Shown: positions 1 to 8,139 of the stretch, piece after piece | Numbering within the stretch: the first letter of the stretch is position 1 | How the letters are laid out: each line of letters begins with the position of its first letter | Assembly: GCA_025055115.1 (NCBI GenBank) | Contig: JANWYJ010000025.1 | Coordinates: forward strand, 31,261-95,260 | From: Gemmata sp. | GTDB taxonomy: Bacteria; Planctomycetota; Planctomycetia; Gemmatales; Gemmataceae | Reading direction: 5' to 3' | DNA: 64,000 nt | Made by a program: the position numbers and the translations under genes | Notes under the pieces: generated by a model | What the model saw: only the letters and a program-made list of their open reading frames with translations | The model's database searches: none | Told to the model about the DNA's origin: nothing

Positions 1-321
1 ATCGTAGCCGGGCGATTTCCCCATGGTTCCGGTGAGGTATTCGCTCCACGGTTCCAGCTTCGACTCATACAACGCATCGGCCATAGGGCGAATTTGAAAA
101 ACGACCGCATTGAGCCGCAATTCCACGCAGCGATCAAGAATCGCCAACAGTTCCTTCTTCTGCTCGTCGGCGGTGAGGCCGGGTTTGCTGGGCCAGTCGA
201 TATTGGCGACCGAGGCGACCCAAACCCCACGAAATTCGCGCGACAGCGGGGGTGGGTCGTGGGCTGTTACCAGTGGTGACAGGCTGCACAATGCCAACGC
301 GGCCATCAGCCAGCGGATCAT
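1..321 (-). CDS. GHL10-type glycoside hydrolase (DUF187-like), N-terminal fragment
   Basis: The first 107 codons of a gene that runs off the left edge. It starts at an ATG (319-321) with a signal peptide of about 20 residues (MIRWLMAALALCSL...), then reads REFRGVWVASVANIDWPS, the hallmark start of the GHL10/DUF187 (YngK-like) TIM-barrel family. LNAVVFQIRPMADALYESK, typical of the second barrel strand, follows. The family is thought to act on glycans, including cell-wall-type sugars, outside the cytoplasm. It lies 120 bp downstream of the murQ-kinase fusion on the same strand, so it probably belongs to the same MurNAc/peptidoglycan cluster; that role is inferred from context. The C-terminal catalytic half is not visible. 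Confidence 0.82.
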   Translation of the reverse strand, partial: MIRWLMAALALCSLSPLVTAHDPPPLSREFRGVWVASVANIDWPSKPGLTADEQKKELLAILDRCVELRLNAVVFQIRPMADALYESKLEPWSEYLTGTMGKSPGYD

Positions 322-441
322 GGTGAACCTCACAACAGACGGTGGGAAGTTGATAATAGCGGCGGGGAGGCTTCAGCAATGGAGCTTCCCTTCAGTGAGC
401 GTCGGGGCGTGGACCATCCACCGCATGGCGGGGGAAGCGCC

Positions 442-2322
442 TTAAATGGCCGCAGCCGCCTTTTCGAGGGCCAGCCGAACGGCACCTTCGGCTGGTTCAG
501 TGACCAGTGTGATGGGGCAGGGGTTGATGCCGTGTTCGGTCAATGCCGTTAGGAACCGTTCGCGGTAGCTGGGGCAGCTGATCATCAACCCCCCGGCCAA
601 GGCCAACGGGAAGGCGTTACCCAGATTCAGTTTCTGGGCCGCGGCCACCGTGGTGGCGGCCAATTCATGGGCCGCTTCCTGGACGATCCGCAAGGCGGTG
701 GGGTCGCCGGCATCGGCCACGGTGAGAATCTGCGGGGCCAAAGCCGCGATAGTGGCCCGATCAGCCCCCCGATAGACGAAACCCACCAACTGTTCGGGCC
801 GGGCCAATCCGAGAGCCGCCAGCAGTCGTTCGGTCAGGGGGGTGGCTGTGGCACGGCCATCGGCGGCGCGGGCGGCGGCACGAAGCCCGGCCAGGGCGAC
901 GGCATAGCCACTGCCTTCATCACCCAAAAGCGGTCCCCAGCCCCCCGAGCGGGCAGTGCGGCCATCTGCGGTGCGAGCATAGGCCATCGAGCCAGTCCCC
1001 GCGACGACAGCCACCCCCCAGCCCCTTGGCGTGCCTGCGGCCAGCAGCAGTGCCGCATCTTCAATTACTTCAACAGTTTCCGCCAATTTGACACGATCAG
1101 CCCAGTCGCGAATAACCTCTTGATCATCCGGTCGGCCGGCACCGGCCAACCCCAAGAATGCCGTGCGTACGCACCGCCGGACTTTTCCAGCGGCACTGAA
1201 GGCGCGATCAATAGCTTCATCGAGGGCCGCCAGGGCCGCTGGGGTGCCGACCACCTGCCGGTTCGACGGTCCTGATTCACCCCGGCCCAAAAGCTTCATG
1301 TAACCGTCACGGGTGCGTGTGGCCAACAACGCGACCGTTTGCGTTCCACCGCCGTCAATACCCAAAAAGAACTCTTCGTGCGAAGCCGAACGGAGATGGT
1401 AACCGTTTTGGGTGTGATGACTGCCGTTTTTGCCACTGATCATCACCGCGCTGCGGACCCGACCATTCGCTTGACGCAGCCGTTCGCGGGCTTCCTCGGG
1501 CGAAACTCCTGCTAAATGGCAAACCAGGGCGGTTTTCAGTTCCCGATTGCACCGTTCGAGCAGCACATCCGCCGTGTGAACGTCCAAGCCGGTGACTTCC
1601 CGGACGATGCGGTTGGTGCGATGACGCAGTTTCTGATTGGTCGCTCGTAAATCGACCATCAAATTGCCATAGGTTTTGCCCAACTGCACCATCGCGCCGG
1701 TACTGAGCATGTTCAGTACCAACTTGGTAGCCGTACCCGCTTTCAGGCGGGTGGAACCGCTGAGTACCTCCGGTCCCACCACCGGCGTGATCGCCAAATC
1801 CACGCGGGCCGCGATTTCCGAGTCCGGATTGCACGACAGCCCGATGGTGAACGCCCCGACTTGCCGGGCGTAATCGACCGCGGCCAACACATAGGGCGTC
1901 CGGCCGCTGGTGGCGATGCCCACCAGCACATCATTCGCCGTAAGTTTAATCGCAGAAAGGTCTTGCACAGCGTATTCGGGATGATCCTCCGCGCCTTCCA
2001 CCGCGCGGACCAAAGCGGTTGGCCCGCCGGCGATCAACCCCACCACCATATCCGGGGGGGCGTTGAACGTGGGTGGGCATTCGCTGGCATCTAACACCCC
2101 CAAACGGCCCGATGTTCCCGCACCGATGTACACCAAGCGCCCCCCGTGCCGCAGCCGAGTGGCGATCACCTCGATCGCTTTGGCAATCGCTTCCGCTTGC
2201 GTTGCGACCGCAGGCACGACCCGGGCATCCTCGGCATTCATCAACTGCACCAATTGCAGCGGCGTCAGTTCGTCGAGGTTGGACGACGCGGGATTGCGGG
2301 CTTCAGTTTGTAGATGATCCAT
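442..2322 (-). CDS. murQ: Bifunctional MurNAc-6-P etherase (MurQ) - N-acetylhexosamine kinase fusion
   Basis: A 626-residue two-domain protein. Residues 1 to about 300 match MurQ, which cleaves MurNAc-6-phosphate to GlcNAc-6-phosphate and D-lactate: the SIS-fold loop VYIGAGTSGRLGVLDASE and the acidic VEGAED segment are present. E81 and E112 align with the catalytic Glu83 and Glu114 of E. coli MurQ. From about residue 315 a BadF/BadG/NAGK-type sugar kinase follows, with FFLGIDGGGTQT (phosphate-1 loop), VVAGTGS and GPLLGDEGSG. The two steps, phosphorylation then ether cleavage, are consecutive in MurNAc salvage, so one polypeptide could do both. The ATG at 2322 is preferred because MDHLQTEARNP is the family N-terminus; an ATG at 2349 would add nine residues. 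It follows the symporter gene on the same strand. Confidence 0.9.
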   Translation of the reverse strand: MDHLQTEARNPASSNLDELTPLQLVQLMNAEDARVVPAVATQAEAIAKAIEVIATRLRHGGRLVYIGAGTSGRLGVLDASECPPTFNAPPDMVVGLIAGGPTALVRAVEGAEDHPEYAVQDLSAIKLTANDVLVGIATSGRTPYVLAAVDYARQVGAFTIGLSCNPDSEIAARVDLAITPVVGPEVLSGSTRLKAGTATKLVLNMLSTGAMVQLGKTYGNLMVDLRATNQKLRHRTNRIVREVTGLDVHTADVLLERCNRELKTALVCHLAGVSPEEARERLRQANGRVRSAVMISGKNGSHHTQNGYHLRSASHEEFFLGIDGGGTQTVALLATRTRDGYMKLLGRGESGPSNRQVVGTPAALAALDEAIDRAFSAAGKVRRCVRTAFLGLAGAGRPDDQEVIRDWADRVKLAETVEVIEDAALLLAAGTPRGWGVAVVAGTGSMAYARTADGRTARSGGWGPLLGDEGSGYAVALAGLRAAARAADGRATATPLTERLLAALGLARPEQLVGFVYRGADRATIAALAPQILTVADAGDPTALRIVQEAAHELAATTVAAAQKLNLGNAFPLALAGGLMISCPSYRERFLTALTEHGINPCPITLVTEPAEGAVRLALEKAAAAI

Positions 2323-2596
2323 AACGCGGCAACCCAACCGACGAGGCACTAGGGATGACGAAATTCATGAAACGATTCCAGGAAAGATTCACCATGCAAC
2401 GAGCGTGCCGCCAGCGAGGCCAGGCTACCAGCACGTCGTCCACTTGACTATTCCCAGGAGAATCCGAACGTGGGGGGCCTTTCAACAACTTCTGGAAGGA
2501 GTATAGCTTGGAATCGTGGGGGTAGACCGTGTCGATGAAGCCGCCGAGAAATCGACACTTCCCTGTCGAATTATCGACACAGACCGACAGAATCAT

Positions 2597-4108
2597 CTAG
2601 CCACCATTCGACCTTCGTTGGTTCGCCAGCCCAGCGGCGGCGACCGTCGTCACGGTGCCCACCAACGCCAACCAGGGCCAGGCCACAATCGGTTGCCGCA
2701 ACACCATCGGCAGACCTTCCCAGTGGGCGAATAGGCCAGTCGACGGTAGCCACACCGCGACGACCACCACCAAGCCGCACACCAGCCCAACCAGCGCCGC
2801 CGCCGACGACACCGGCTGCGGCAACCGCCCCAGCGTGAATAACCCCAGTATCAGCCCGGTCGTCAGCCCGGCCACGCTCAACACCATCTCGATGACGCTC
2901 CGTTGCAACGCCACCGCGGCGAACAACGCCACCCCCACTTGCGCACAACCGAACACCACAGTGAATCCTCGCGAAACGCGCAGGTAATGCCATTCATCCC
3001 GATTCGGATAGGCGGGGCGGTAAAAATCGTTCACCACTGCCCCCGCGGAGCTGTTCAACGAGGATGACAGGGTGGACATCGCTGCGGAGAGGACCGCGGC
3101 AATCAGTAATCCGACCACACCCGGCGGCAACCGGTGCACGATGAAATAGCCAAACACCGCATCGCCTTTGATCCCCTCCGGCAGGGCCAACGTACCTTGT
3201 TGCCAAATGACATACAGCCCGACGCCAATCAGCAGAAACAGCAAGAATTGCAGGAAGACGACGAATCCGCTGCCGATCAGGGCGGCCCGGGCCACTCCCA
3301 GCGAGCGGGCACAAAGAAACCGCTGCACCATCAGCTGGTCGGCCCCGTGGCTGGCCATTGTGAAGAACGCTCCCCCGACAAGACCGGACCAAAAAGTGTA
3401 TACCTTCGTCGGATCGGTGCTGAAGTCGAAGAGGGTGAATTTCCCGGCCTGGCTCGCGGTGGTCACAAAACCAGACCAACCATTCTGGATTTCGAGGGCG
3501 ATAAAAACCGCGGCAATACTGGCCCCCAACATGTAGACAGAAAACTGAATGACATCCGTCCAAATCACGGCCTCCATACCGCCAAGGTAGGTGTAGAGGA
3601 TGGTGGCGGCACCCATGACGACAATCGCCACGGCAATATCCCAGCCGGTGAACTGATTGAGCAGCAGTGCCGTCAGGAAAAGTCGCATACCGTCGGCGAT
3701 GGTGCGTGTGACGACGAAAATGCCGGAGGCGGTTCGTTGTACGCGGGCATCGAAACGCTGGCGTAGCAGTTGGTAGGCCGTCAAGAGTTGCCCGTGGAAG
3801 TATTGCGGCAACAGCAGCCACGCAACGAAGCATCGGCCGACGATATAGCCCAACGCCAGTTGCAAGAATGTCAGATTGCCGCCCTGGGGGTTGAAACCCA
3901 GCCCCGGGACACTCAGAAACGTGACGGTACTGGTTTCCGTAGCGACCACCGAAATCAAAACGAGCCACACACCGACGCTCCGGCCACCCACAAAGTAACG
4001 CTGCGTGTCCCGCTGCCGCCGGGCGAACCACGCCCCCAGCACGATTGTGGCAGCGAAGTACACCGCCACCACCGCCACATCCACCACCGGTAACCGCGCC
4101 ACTAACAT
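2597..4108 (-). CDS. Sodium:solute symporter (SSS/SLC5 family), probable MurNAc or muropeptide-sugar importer
   Basis: A polytopic membrane protein of 503 residues from the ATG at 4108; 16 more residues are possible from 4156, but the hydrophobic start VVDVAVVAVYFAATIVLGAWFA favours the shorter form. The SSS signature is clear: the periplasmic end of helix 1, then RRQRDTQRYFVGGRSVGVW, and the conserved VATETSTVTFLSVPG. About 13-14 hydrophobic segments are visible. Family members use the sodium gradient to import sugars, amino acids or sialic acids. It sits between namZ and murQ-kinase, so MurNAc or a MurNAc disaccharide is the most economical substrate guess. A similar muramidase-transporter-kinase-etherase order is, as I recall, found in Tannerella forsythia. 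Substrate is inferred from neighbours only. Confidence 0.85.
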   Translation of the reverse strand: MLVARLPVVDVAVVAVYFAATIVLGAWFARRQRDTQRYFVGGRSVGVWLVLISVVATETSTVTFLSVPGLGFNPQGGNLTFLQLALGYIVGRCFVAWLLLPQYFHGQLLTAYQLLRQRFDARVQRTASGIFVVTRTIADGMRLFLTALLLNQFTGWDIAVAIVVMGAATILYTYLGGMEAVIWTDVIQFSVYMLGASIAAVFIALEIQNGWSGFVTTASQAGKFTLFDFSTDPTKVYTFWSGLVGGAFFTMASHGADQLMVQRFLCARSLGVARAALIGSGFVVFLQFLLFLLIGVGLYVIWQQGTLALPEGIKGDAVFGYFIVHRLPPGVVGLLIAAVLSAAMSTLSSSLNSSAGAVVNDFYRPAYPNRDEWHYLRVSRGFTVVFGCAQVGVALFAAVALQRSVIEMVLSVAGLTTGLILGLFTLGRLPQPVSSAAALVGLVCGLVVVVAVWLPSTGLFAHWEGLPMVLRQPIVAWPWLALVGTVTTVAAAGLANQRRSNGG

Positions 4109-4235
4109 ACAGAGCGTCTTTCGTGTTCCTGGGATCGAGAAGGACTGTTGTATCAATTGACCGTCAGCAATAGAGCCGCTTGGTAGGGTTCACGCCTCAA
4201 GGTCCGCCGACGGTCACCACGGGGTTTTCTCTATT

Positions 4236-4331
4236 GGGCATCAGGAATAGAGGCGGTGGGCACCAGGTCCAGGTTCTCATCTTCACCTGAGGAGGACGTT
4301 ATCTCCAGGGGGCATCAGGAATAGAGGCGGT
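4236..4331. repeat. 22-bp direct repeat spanning the namZ stop codon
   Basis: GGGCATCAGGAATAGAGGCG plus GT occurs at 4236-4257 and again at 4310-4331. The second copy contains the last codons and stop of namZ (4315-4317). The copies are 74 bp apart and identical. Confidence 0.9.
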
Positions 4332-5481
4332 AGGGGCGGCTACGTGTGGCGAAGGCCGCTTCGTCCGCGTCCCAGGCGGCGGCGATGGTGCGCCAGGGTG
4401 TACCAGCTTCGAGGGCGCGGCGTTCCCGATCGCTGCCGAAAAGTAGGTCGATGGCGAGGCGATCGGTCACGAATTCGTACTCTTCCGTTCGCCAAGCAAA
4501 GCGGGAACCACACAGTTCTCGCAAATGCGCAAGCACCGCCAGACCGGTCCGTACTGGGAGAAAGGCCCGGCGATCGGTGATATGCAACTGCACGCCGCCG
4601 CAATCCAGCCCGGCGAATTTATGGAAGGTGGGGCGGAACCATGCGGCCCGAAAGCGCACGCCCGGCAGTTGTTCCGCTTCCAGGCGCTGCGCCAACTGCC
4701 GCGGTTCGATCCCTGGGGCACCACACAGTTCAAAGGGCCGTGTCGTGCCGCGACCTTCGGAGAGGTTCGTTCCTTCTAACAAACACATCCCCGGGTAGAC
4801 CAACGCGGTGTCGAGTGTTGGCATATTGGGTGAAGGTAGTACCCACGGCAATCCGGTTTCGTCGAAGTACCAGTCGCGTCGCCAGCCGTCGCAGGGGATG
4901 ATTTCCAACGCCACTGTCGGTACACATTCGGCCTGATAGAGGCGGGCCAGTTCGCCGATAGTCAAGCCGTGCCGGGTGGTTAGCGGATGCGGACCGACGA
5001 AGCTTGTGAAAGCTGGCTGCAACAGGGGGCCTTCGATGGTCGTGCCGCCCAGGGGGTTGGGCCGATCGAGGACCACGACCCGCACGTCATTGTCAGCGCA
5101 CGCTTGCAAGCAATACAGCAACGTGGCGTGGAAGGTGTAGTAGCGGCTGCCGATGTCTTGCAGATCGACGACAAGCGTATCGAGGCCGTGGAGTTGTGCG
5201 GCGGTGGGGCGCAGCGATGCCACCGACGCACCATAGAGGCTGTGAATCCGCACCGTGCCGCGGTGAGCATCGCCCACGGGGATGAGGTCTTGGGCGGTTC
5301 CTGCGAAGCCGTGTTCGGGTCCAAAAAGAGCCGCGAGAGTGACACCCGGTGCCAGGGCCAACAAATCGGCCGCATGAACGAGGTGGGAATCGACCGACGC
5401 TGGATGACAAACCAAGCCGATCCGCTGCCCACGGAGGGTCTGAAAGCCCGAATCGCGAAGAACATCAAGACCGCTGCGCAT
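4315..5481 (-). CDS. namZ: Exo-beta-N-acetylmuramidase NamZ-like (DUF1343, GH171)
   Basis: 388 residues, the usual DUF1343 size. It shows the family motifs IGLVCHPASVD, ALFGPEHGFAG, DLQDIGSRYYTF, VVVLDRPNPLGG, LPWVLPSPNMPTLDTALVYPG and GTNLSEGRGTTRPFELCGAP. Characterised NamZ (Bacillus YbbC) removes non-reducing terminal MurNAc from peptidoglycan fragments; this is family knowledge. It is the first gene of a run namZ - symporter - murQ/kinase - GHL10. No signal peptide is visible (it begins MRSGLDVLRDSGFQTLRG), unlike the secreted Bacillus enzyme, so it may act in the cytoplasm on imported disaccharides, or be exported another way. The RT gene ends 72 bp upstream on the same strand. Confidence 0.9.
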   Translation of the reverse strand: MRSGLDVLRDSGFQTLRGQRIGLVCHPASVDSHLVHAADLLALAPGVTLAALFGPEHGFAGTAQDLIPVGDAHRGTVRIHSLYGASVASLRPTAAQLHGLDTLVVDLQDIGSRYYTFHATLLYCLQACADNDVRVVVLDRPNPLGGTTIEGPLLQPAFTSFVGPHPLTTRHGLTIGELARLYQAECVPTVALEIIPCDGWRRDWYFDETGLPWVLPSPNMPTLDTALVYPGMCLLEGTNLSEGRGTTRPFELCGAPGIEPRQLAQRLEAEQLPGVRFRAAWFRPTFHKFAGLDCGGVQLHITDRRAFLPVRTGLAVLAHLRELCGSRFAWRTEEYEFVTDRLAIDLLFGSDRERRALEAGTPWRTIAAAWDADEAAFATRSRPYRLYS

Positions 5482-5553
5482 CAGGAGCCACCATCACGGA
5501 CGAAGCCCGACAACCGGCAGGGTGGACTCACACCCCCGGTGAACGGGAATGTA

Positions 5554-6552
5554 TTAAAAGGGGATGGCATCGTCGCCGGGGGGTGATGGGTTGGCTGGGG
5601 AAGTCGGGGGAGGAGAGATCCCGCGTGCGTGGGGTGGCCGCGTCATCATCTTGGCATAGCCGGTGTAGCCGGCGAGGCGGTCGCGGTCGTGCGGATCGCG
5701 GCTGCGGGCGAGCTTACGCATGATGTCGCGCAGGCGGGCGGGCAAGCGCACGCCGCCGTGGCGGGTGAGAATCGCCCCGGTGATCTCAGGTTCTTCCTCG
5801 CGTGAGTAAACGCGCCAGCCTTTGTGCGGGTGAAGCGGGTAGCCGAATTCAGATAAGATCGCCCGCACGCGGACATCGAACCCTGCAGGCGGTGCCGCCC
5901 CCACCGACCACGAAAACGCCAGATCGTCGCAGTAGCGGCTGTAGCGCGCGCCGGCCAGCGCTGCGAGGTTGGCCAGCCGTGTGTCCAAGTCGCGATTGAC
6001 GAGGTTGCTCAGCCCAGGGCTTGTGGGTGCCCCTTGTGGTAGGCCGTCGCGATCGGTGGTGAGAACGGTCAGCACCCGGGCGGTATCGTCATCGACACGC
6101 TGCCGCCACCATTGTTCCACACGGACGGCGTGTGTGTTGGGGAAGAAGTCTTGAATATCGGCCAAGATAATCACCGCGGCGCCAGCATGCCTCCAAACGT
6201 GATCGGCTGTCGAACGCCCCGCCTGATACGCGAGTGCCGCGGGGTGCGGTTGTTCTGTGGTCAAGTAGCGGCGAATGATCGCGTGTTGCAGTTTCTTGAG
6301 CTTGGCATCGGGTTCAGCGATTTCGCGCCAGCGGCCATCGCGTTTAGCCCGGTAGAACCGCCGGTAGTGGAAGTGCGGTTCCAAACTTCCGGTCGTGAGG
6401 ATGTCGCGAAAAACTTGCGGTGGCAGTGCGAGTGTGGCCGACTCTTCGTTCGTGAACACTTCGAATGAAGGGATTGCCTCGCCAGAAAGTGGCTCTTCCG
6501 CCTGCTGGCGGCGGAGCGTTTGCGCTAGCAGCTCGAAAAGCGGCCATGCCAT
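5554..6552 (-). CDS. Retron-like reverse transcriptase with SSB-like C-terminal tip
   Basis: 332 residues. The RT core is complete: motif A at IILADIQDFFP (D132), motif B LPQGAPTSPGLSNL (171-184), motif C YSRYCDDLAFS (YCDD 207-210), and a later EITGAILTRHGGVRLP (256-270) that matches the VTG region of retron RTs. The block RDRLAGYTGYAKMM (290-303) resembles the end of the retron thumb. There is no maturase/X or endonuclease domain, and motif B is not of the DGR type. The last 25 residues are proline rich and end GDDAIPF, close to the DDDIPF tip of bacterial SSB. Its ATG overlaps the SPFH stop by one base (TGATG), so the two are probably co-translated. A defence role is inferred. I cannot assign a known retron or DRT type. 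Confidence 0.88.
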   Translation of the reverse strand: MAWPLFELLAQTLRRQQAEEPLSGEAIPSFEVFTNEESATLALPPQVFRDILTTGSLEPHFHYRRFYRAKRDGRWREIAEPDAKLKKLQHAIIRRYLTTEQPHPAALAYQAGRSTADHVWRHAGAAVIILADIQDFFPNTHAVRVEQWWRQRVDDDTARVLTVLTTDRDGLPQGAPTSPGLSNLVNRDLDTRLANLAALAGARYSRYCDDLAFSWSVGAAPPAGFDVRVRAILSEFGYPLHPHKGWRVYSREEEPEITGAILTRHGGVRLPARLRDIMRKLARSRDPHDRDRLAGYTGYAKMMTRPPHARGISPPPTSPANPSPPGDDAIPF

Positions 6553-7286
6553 CAGACACTCCCGTTTTTGCGTGGCGTTAACAGATCAGCAAGGTTCGGC
6601 AGCAGCACCACGTTGCCGCCTTTGCCGGCCAGAGCCAGAAGTGCATCGAGTTGCTGAAGACGAACCACTTCCGGCGATTCTGCAAGGATTTTCGCCGTAT
6701 TCGCCCGCGCCCGGGCGGCGGCGACTTCATGCCGCGCTTTCACCAACTCGGCCCGGCCGGTGCGGTCGGCTTCGACCTCCAACATCAACACCCGCTGGAC
6801 TTCCCGCGGCAGAATCACATCGCGCAGGCCCACGCGCGTCAGCTCAACACCGTACCGCCGTGCCGGTTCCACCGCCAGCTGCAACAGTTCGTTACCTAAT
6901 TCCGCGCGGCTTTCGAGCAATTGGTCCATCGTTTTGGCCGATACGACATCCCGCAACGCCAGTTGCAGCTCTTGGTGAAGCTGCTCAACATAGTTTTCCA
7001 CGGCCTGGAAGGCGAGTGTCGGATCGGTGACGCGGTATTGTGCTACCAGTGTGATGCGAACTTCGATCTTGTCGGCGGTCAACAGTCCTTGGCCGGCCAC
7101 GATGTGGCTCATCTCGCGCAAGGAAATCTTCGCCACTTCGACCGGTGCCCAGCGGCCAAAGCGGTACCGACCCGGTTCCAAAACCCGCTCCAGCCGTCCT
7201 GCGCGGTATAGCAGCCCCCGCTCGTACTGCAAGATGGTGATTTCCTTACGGAAACCCAACCAAATTCGCTTCATCGGTGTCATCAT
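6552..7286 (-). CDS. SPFH/band-7 domain protein (slipin-like), partner of the reverse transcriptase
   Basis: 244 residues with an SPFH domain: ITILQYERGLLYRAGRLERVLEPGRYRF, then the VRITLVAQYRVTDP strand, a NYVEQLHQELQLALRDVV helix, and GVELTRVGLRDVILP followed by an alanine/glutamate-rich helix (VQRVLMLEVEADRTGRAELV...). SPFH proteins form large oligomeric, often membrane-associated cages or rings. Here no N-terminal membrane segment is visible, so it may be soluble or peripheral. The stop codon shares its first T with the start of the RT gene (minus-strand TGATG), which argues for translational coupling. Starts at 7286, 7283 or 7274 are possible. A pairing of RT and SPFH is unusual; its job is unknown. 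Confidence 0.85.
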   Translation of the reverse strand: MMTPMKRIWLGFRKEITILQYERGLLYRAGRLERVLEPGRYRFGRWAPVEVAKISLREMSHIVAGQGLLTADKIEVRITLVAQYRVTDPTLAFQAVENYVEQLHQELQLALRDVVSAKTMDQLLESRAELGNELLQLAVEPARRYGVELTRVGLRDVILPREVQRVLMLEVEADRTGRAELVKARHEVAAARARANTAKILAESPEVVRLQQLDALLALAGKGGNVVLLPNLADLLTPRKNGSV

Positions 7287-7372
7287 GGTGCAGTCTCTGG
7301 GTCAGTTCGAGGGCCGCTCAACCCGGTGGGGATAGCGCGGGAAACCAGGGGACGCCAGTTGACGCGCTCGTT

Positions 7373-7516
7373 GTTCGAACCGCGCATGCCGTCCGAACGT
7401 CGAACGCGGGTATCCCTAGCGTCGCAAGCCAGTATCCGGCGTCGGTCTGGGCAAACCGAACACCGCCGGGTCGAGCAGCTCTGACACGTTCTCATTGCGC
7501 AGCGCGCAATGAGAAC
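7373..7516 (-). other. Inverted-repeat cluster, candidate structured RNA upstream of SPFH-RT
   Basis: Three potential stems lie in a row. (1) 7488-7500 GTTCTCATTGCGC and 7504-7516 GCGCAATGAGAAC are perfect 13-bp arms around a 3-nt AGC loop. (2) CCGGCG 7436-7441 pairs with CGCCGG 7464-7469, and TCGGT 7442-7446 pairs with ACCGA 7455-7459, leaving a 4-nt bulge. (3) GTTCGA at 7373 can pair with TCGAAC at about 7400. The sequence shows only pairing potential; transcription from the minus strand as an msr/msd-like RNA is a guess. Confidence 0.4.
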
Positions 7517-7901
7517 TCACTGACATCCCACATGCGGAACACCCACCCGCACCCGGGCAGCGCCGCTGTCAGCGTTTCCTAGTCTAAAAGAGCCAGAACA
7601 ACGGCACAATGTTCGTTGTGAAGCGACGATTTTCCCGAACTCTCTCAGATTTTGGGGTAACGGAATAATCGCCCCTCTTGAAAGACCGTTCCCAGGCTCA
7701 GAGTCATTCCCCAGCCGCGCCTAGTGATCGGAGAACGCCCGGGAGGCAATATCCATCGGTGCCGAGTGCCGATCCAGTGGATGAGACACACCTTGCGCCA
7801 GGAAACTTTGGCTCTTGGCAATAGTTTTTGGCATCTGTCAAGCACAGAGTGGCTCGTTTATCACCGCGTGACGAGCAATCGTTGGGCCGTCATCACCTTC
7901 T

Positions 7902-7959
7902 TTCTGCTTGCGGCGATACTCAACGATACTCAACTTCTGCTTGCGGCGATATTCAACGA
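7902..7959. repeat. 25-bp direct repeat, two copies
   Basis: TTCTGCTTGCGGCGATA-N-TCAACGA occurs at 7902-7926 and 7935-7959 with one mismatch. A further internal GATACTCAAC duplication lies between them. Confidence 0.8.
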
Positions 7960-8139
7960 GCGATCGTGCCGCGGCGAACACCCACGGGCTTTCCGGATCG
8001 CGGGCGGCCCAAGGGGTCGGGGGTAACAGGGCCGAAGCCATTTTCGGCGGGTTATCCCATCTTCTCCCCTGTGCGCACCTTCGTACACTGATGGGCGAAG
8101 GAATCGCCCTCCAACCCTCGCGGAGCGGGTTTGCCCGCC

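Larger units (their letters stand above)
7287..8139. other. 853-bp non-coding region upstream of the SPFH-RT unit
   Basis: This spacer separates the minus-strand SPFH-RT pair from a divergent plus-strand gene. I see no convincing protein in it. It holds a cluster of inverted repeats (7373-7516, nearest the SPFH start) and a 25-bp direct repeat near 7902-7959. It is the natural place to look for the promoter of each gene and for a structured RNA template of the reverse transcriptase. Confidence 0.6.

Noticed and set aside
5554..6552. Group II intron maturase or diversity-generating retroelement
   Set aside because: No maturase/X or endonuclease domain, no intron-like flanks, no accessory Avd gene or template/variable repeat pair seen; motif B is LPQGAPTSP rather than the DGR form.
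7373..7381. tRNA T-loop-like GTTCGAAC
   Set aside because: Flanking bases do not form a T-arm or acceptor stem, and no anticodon arm is present.
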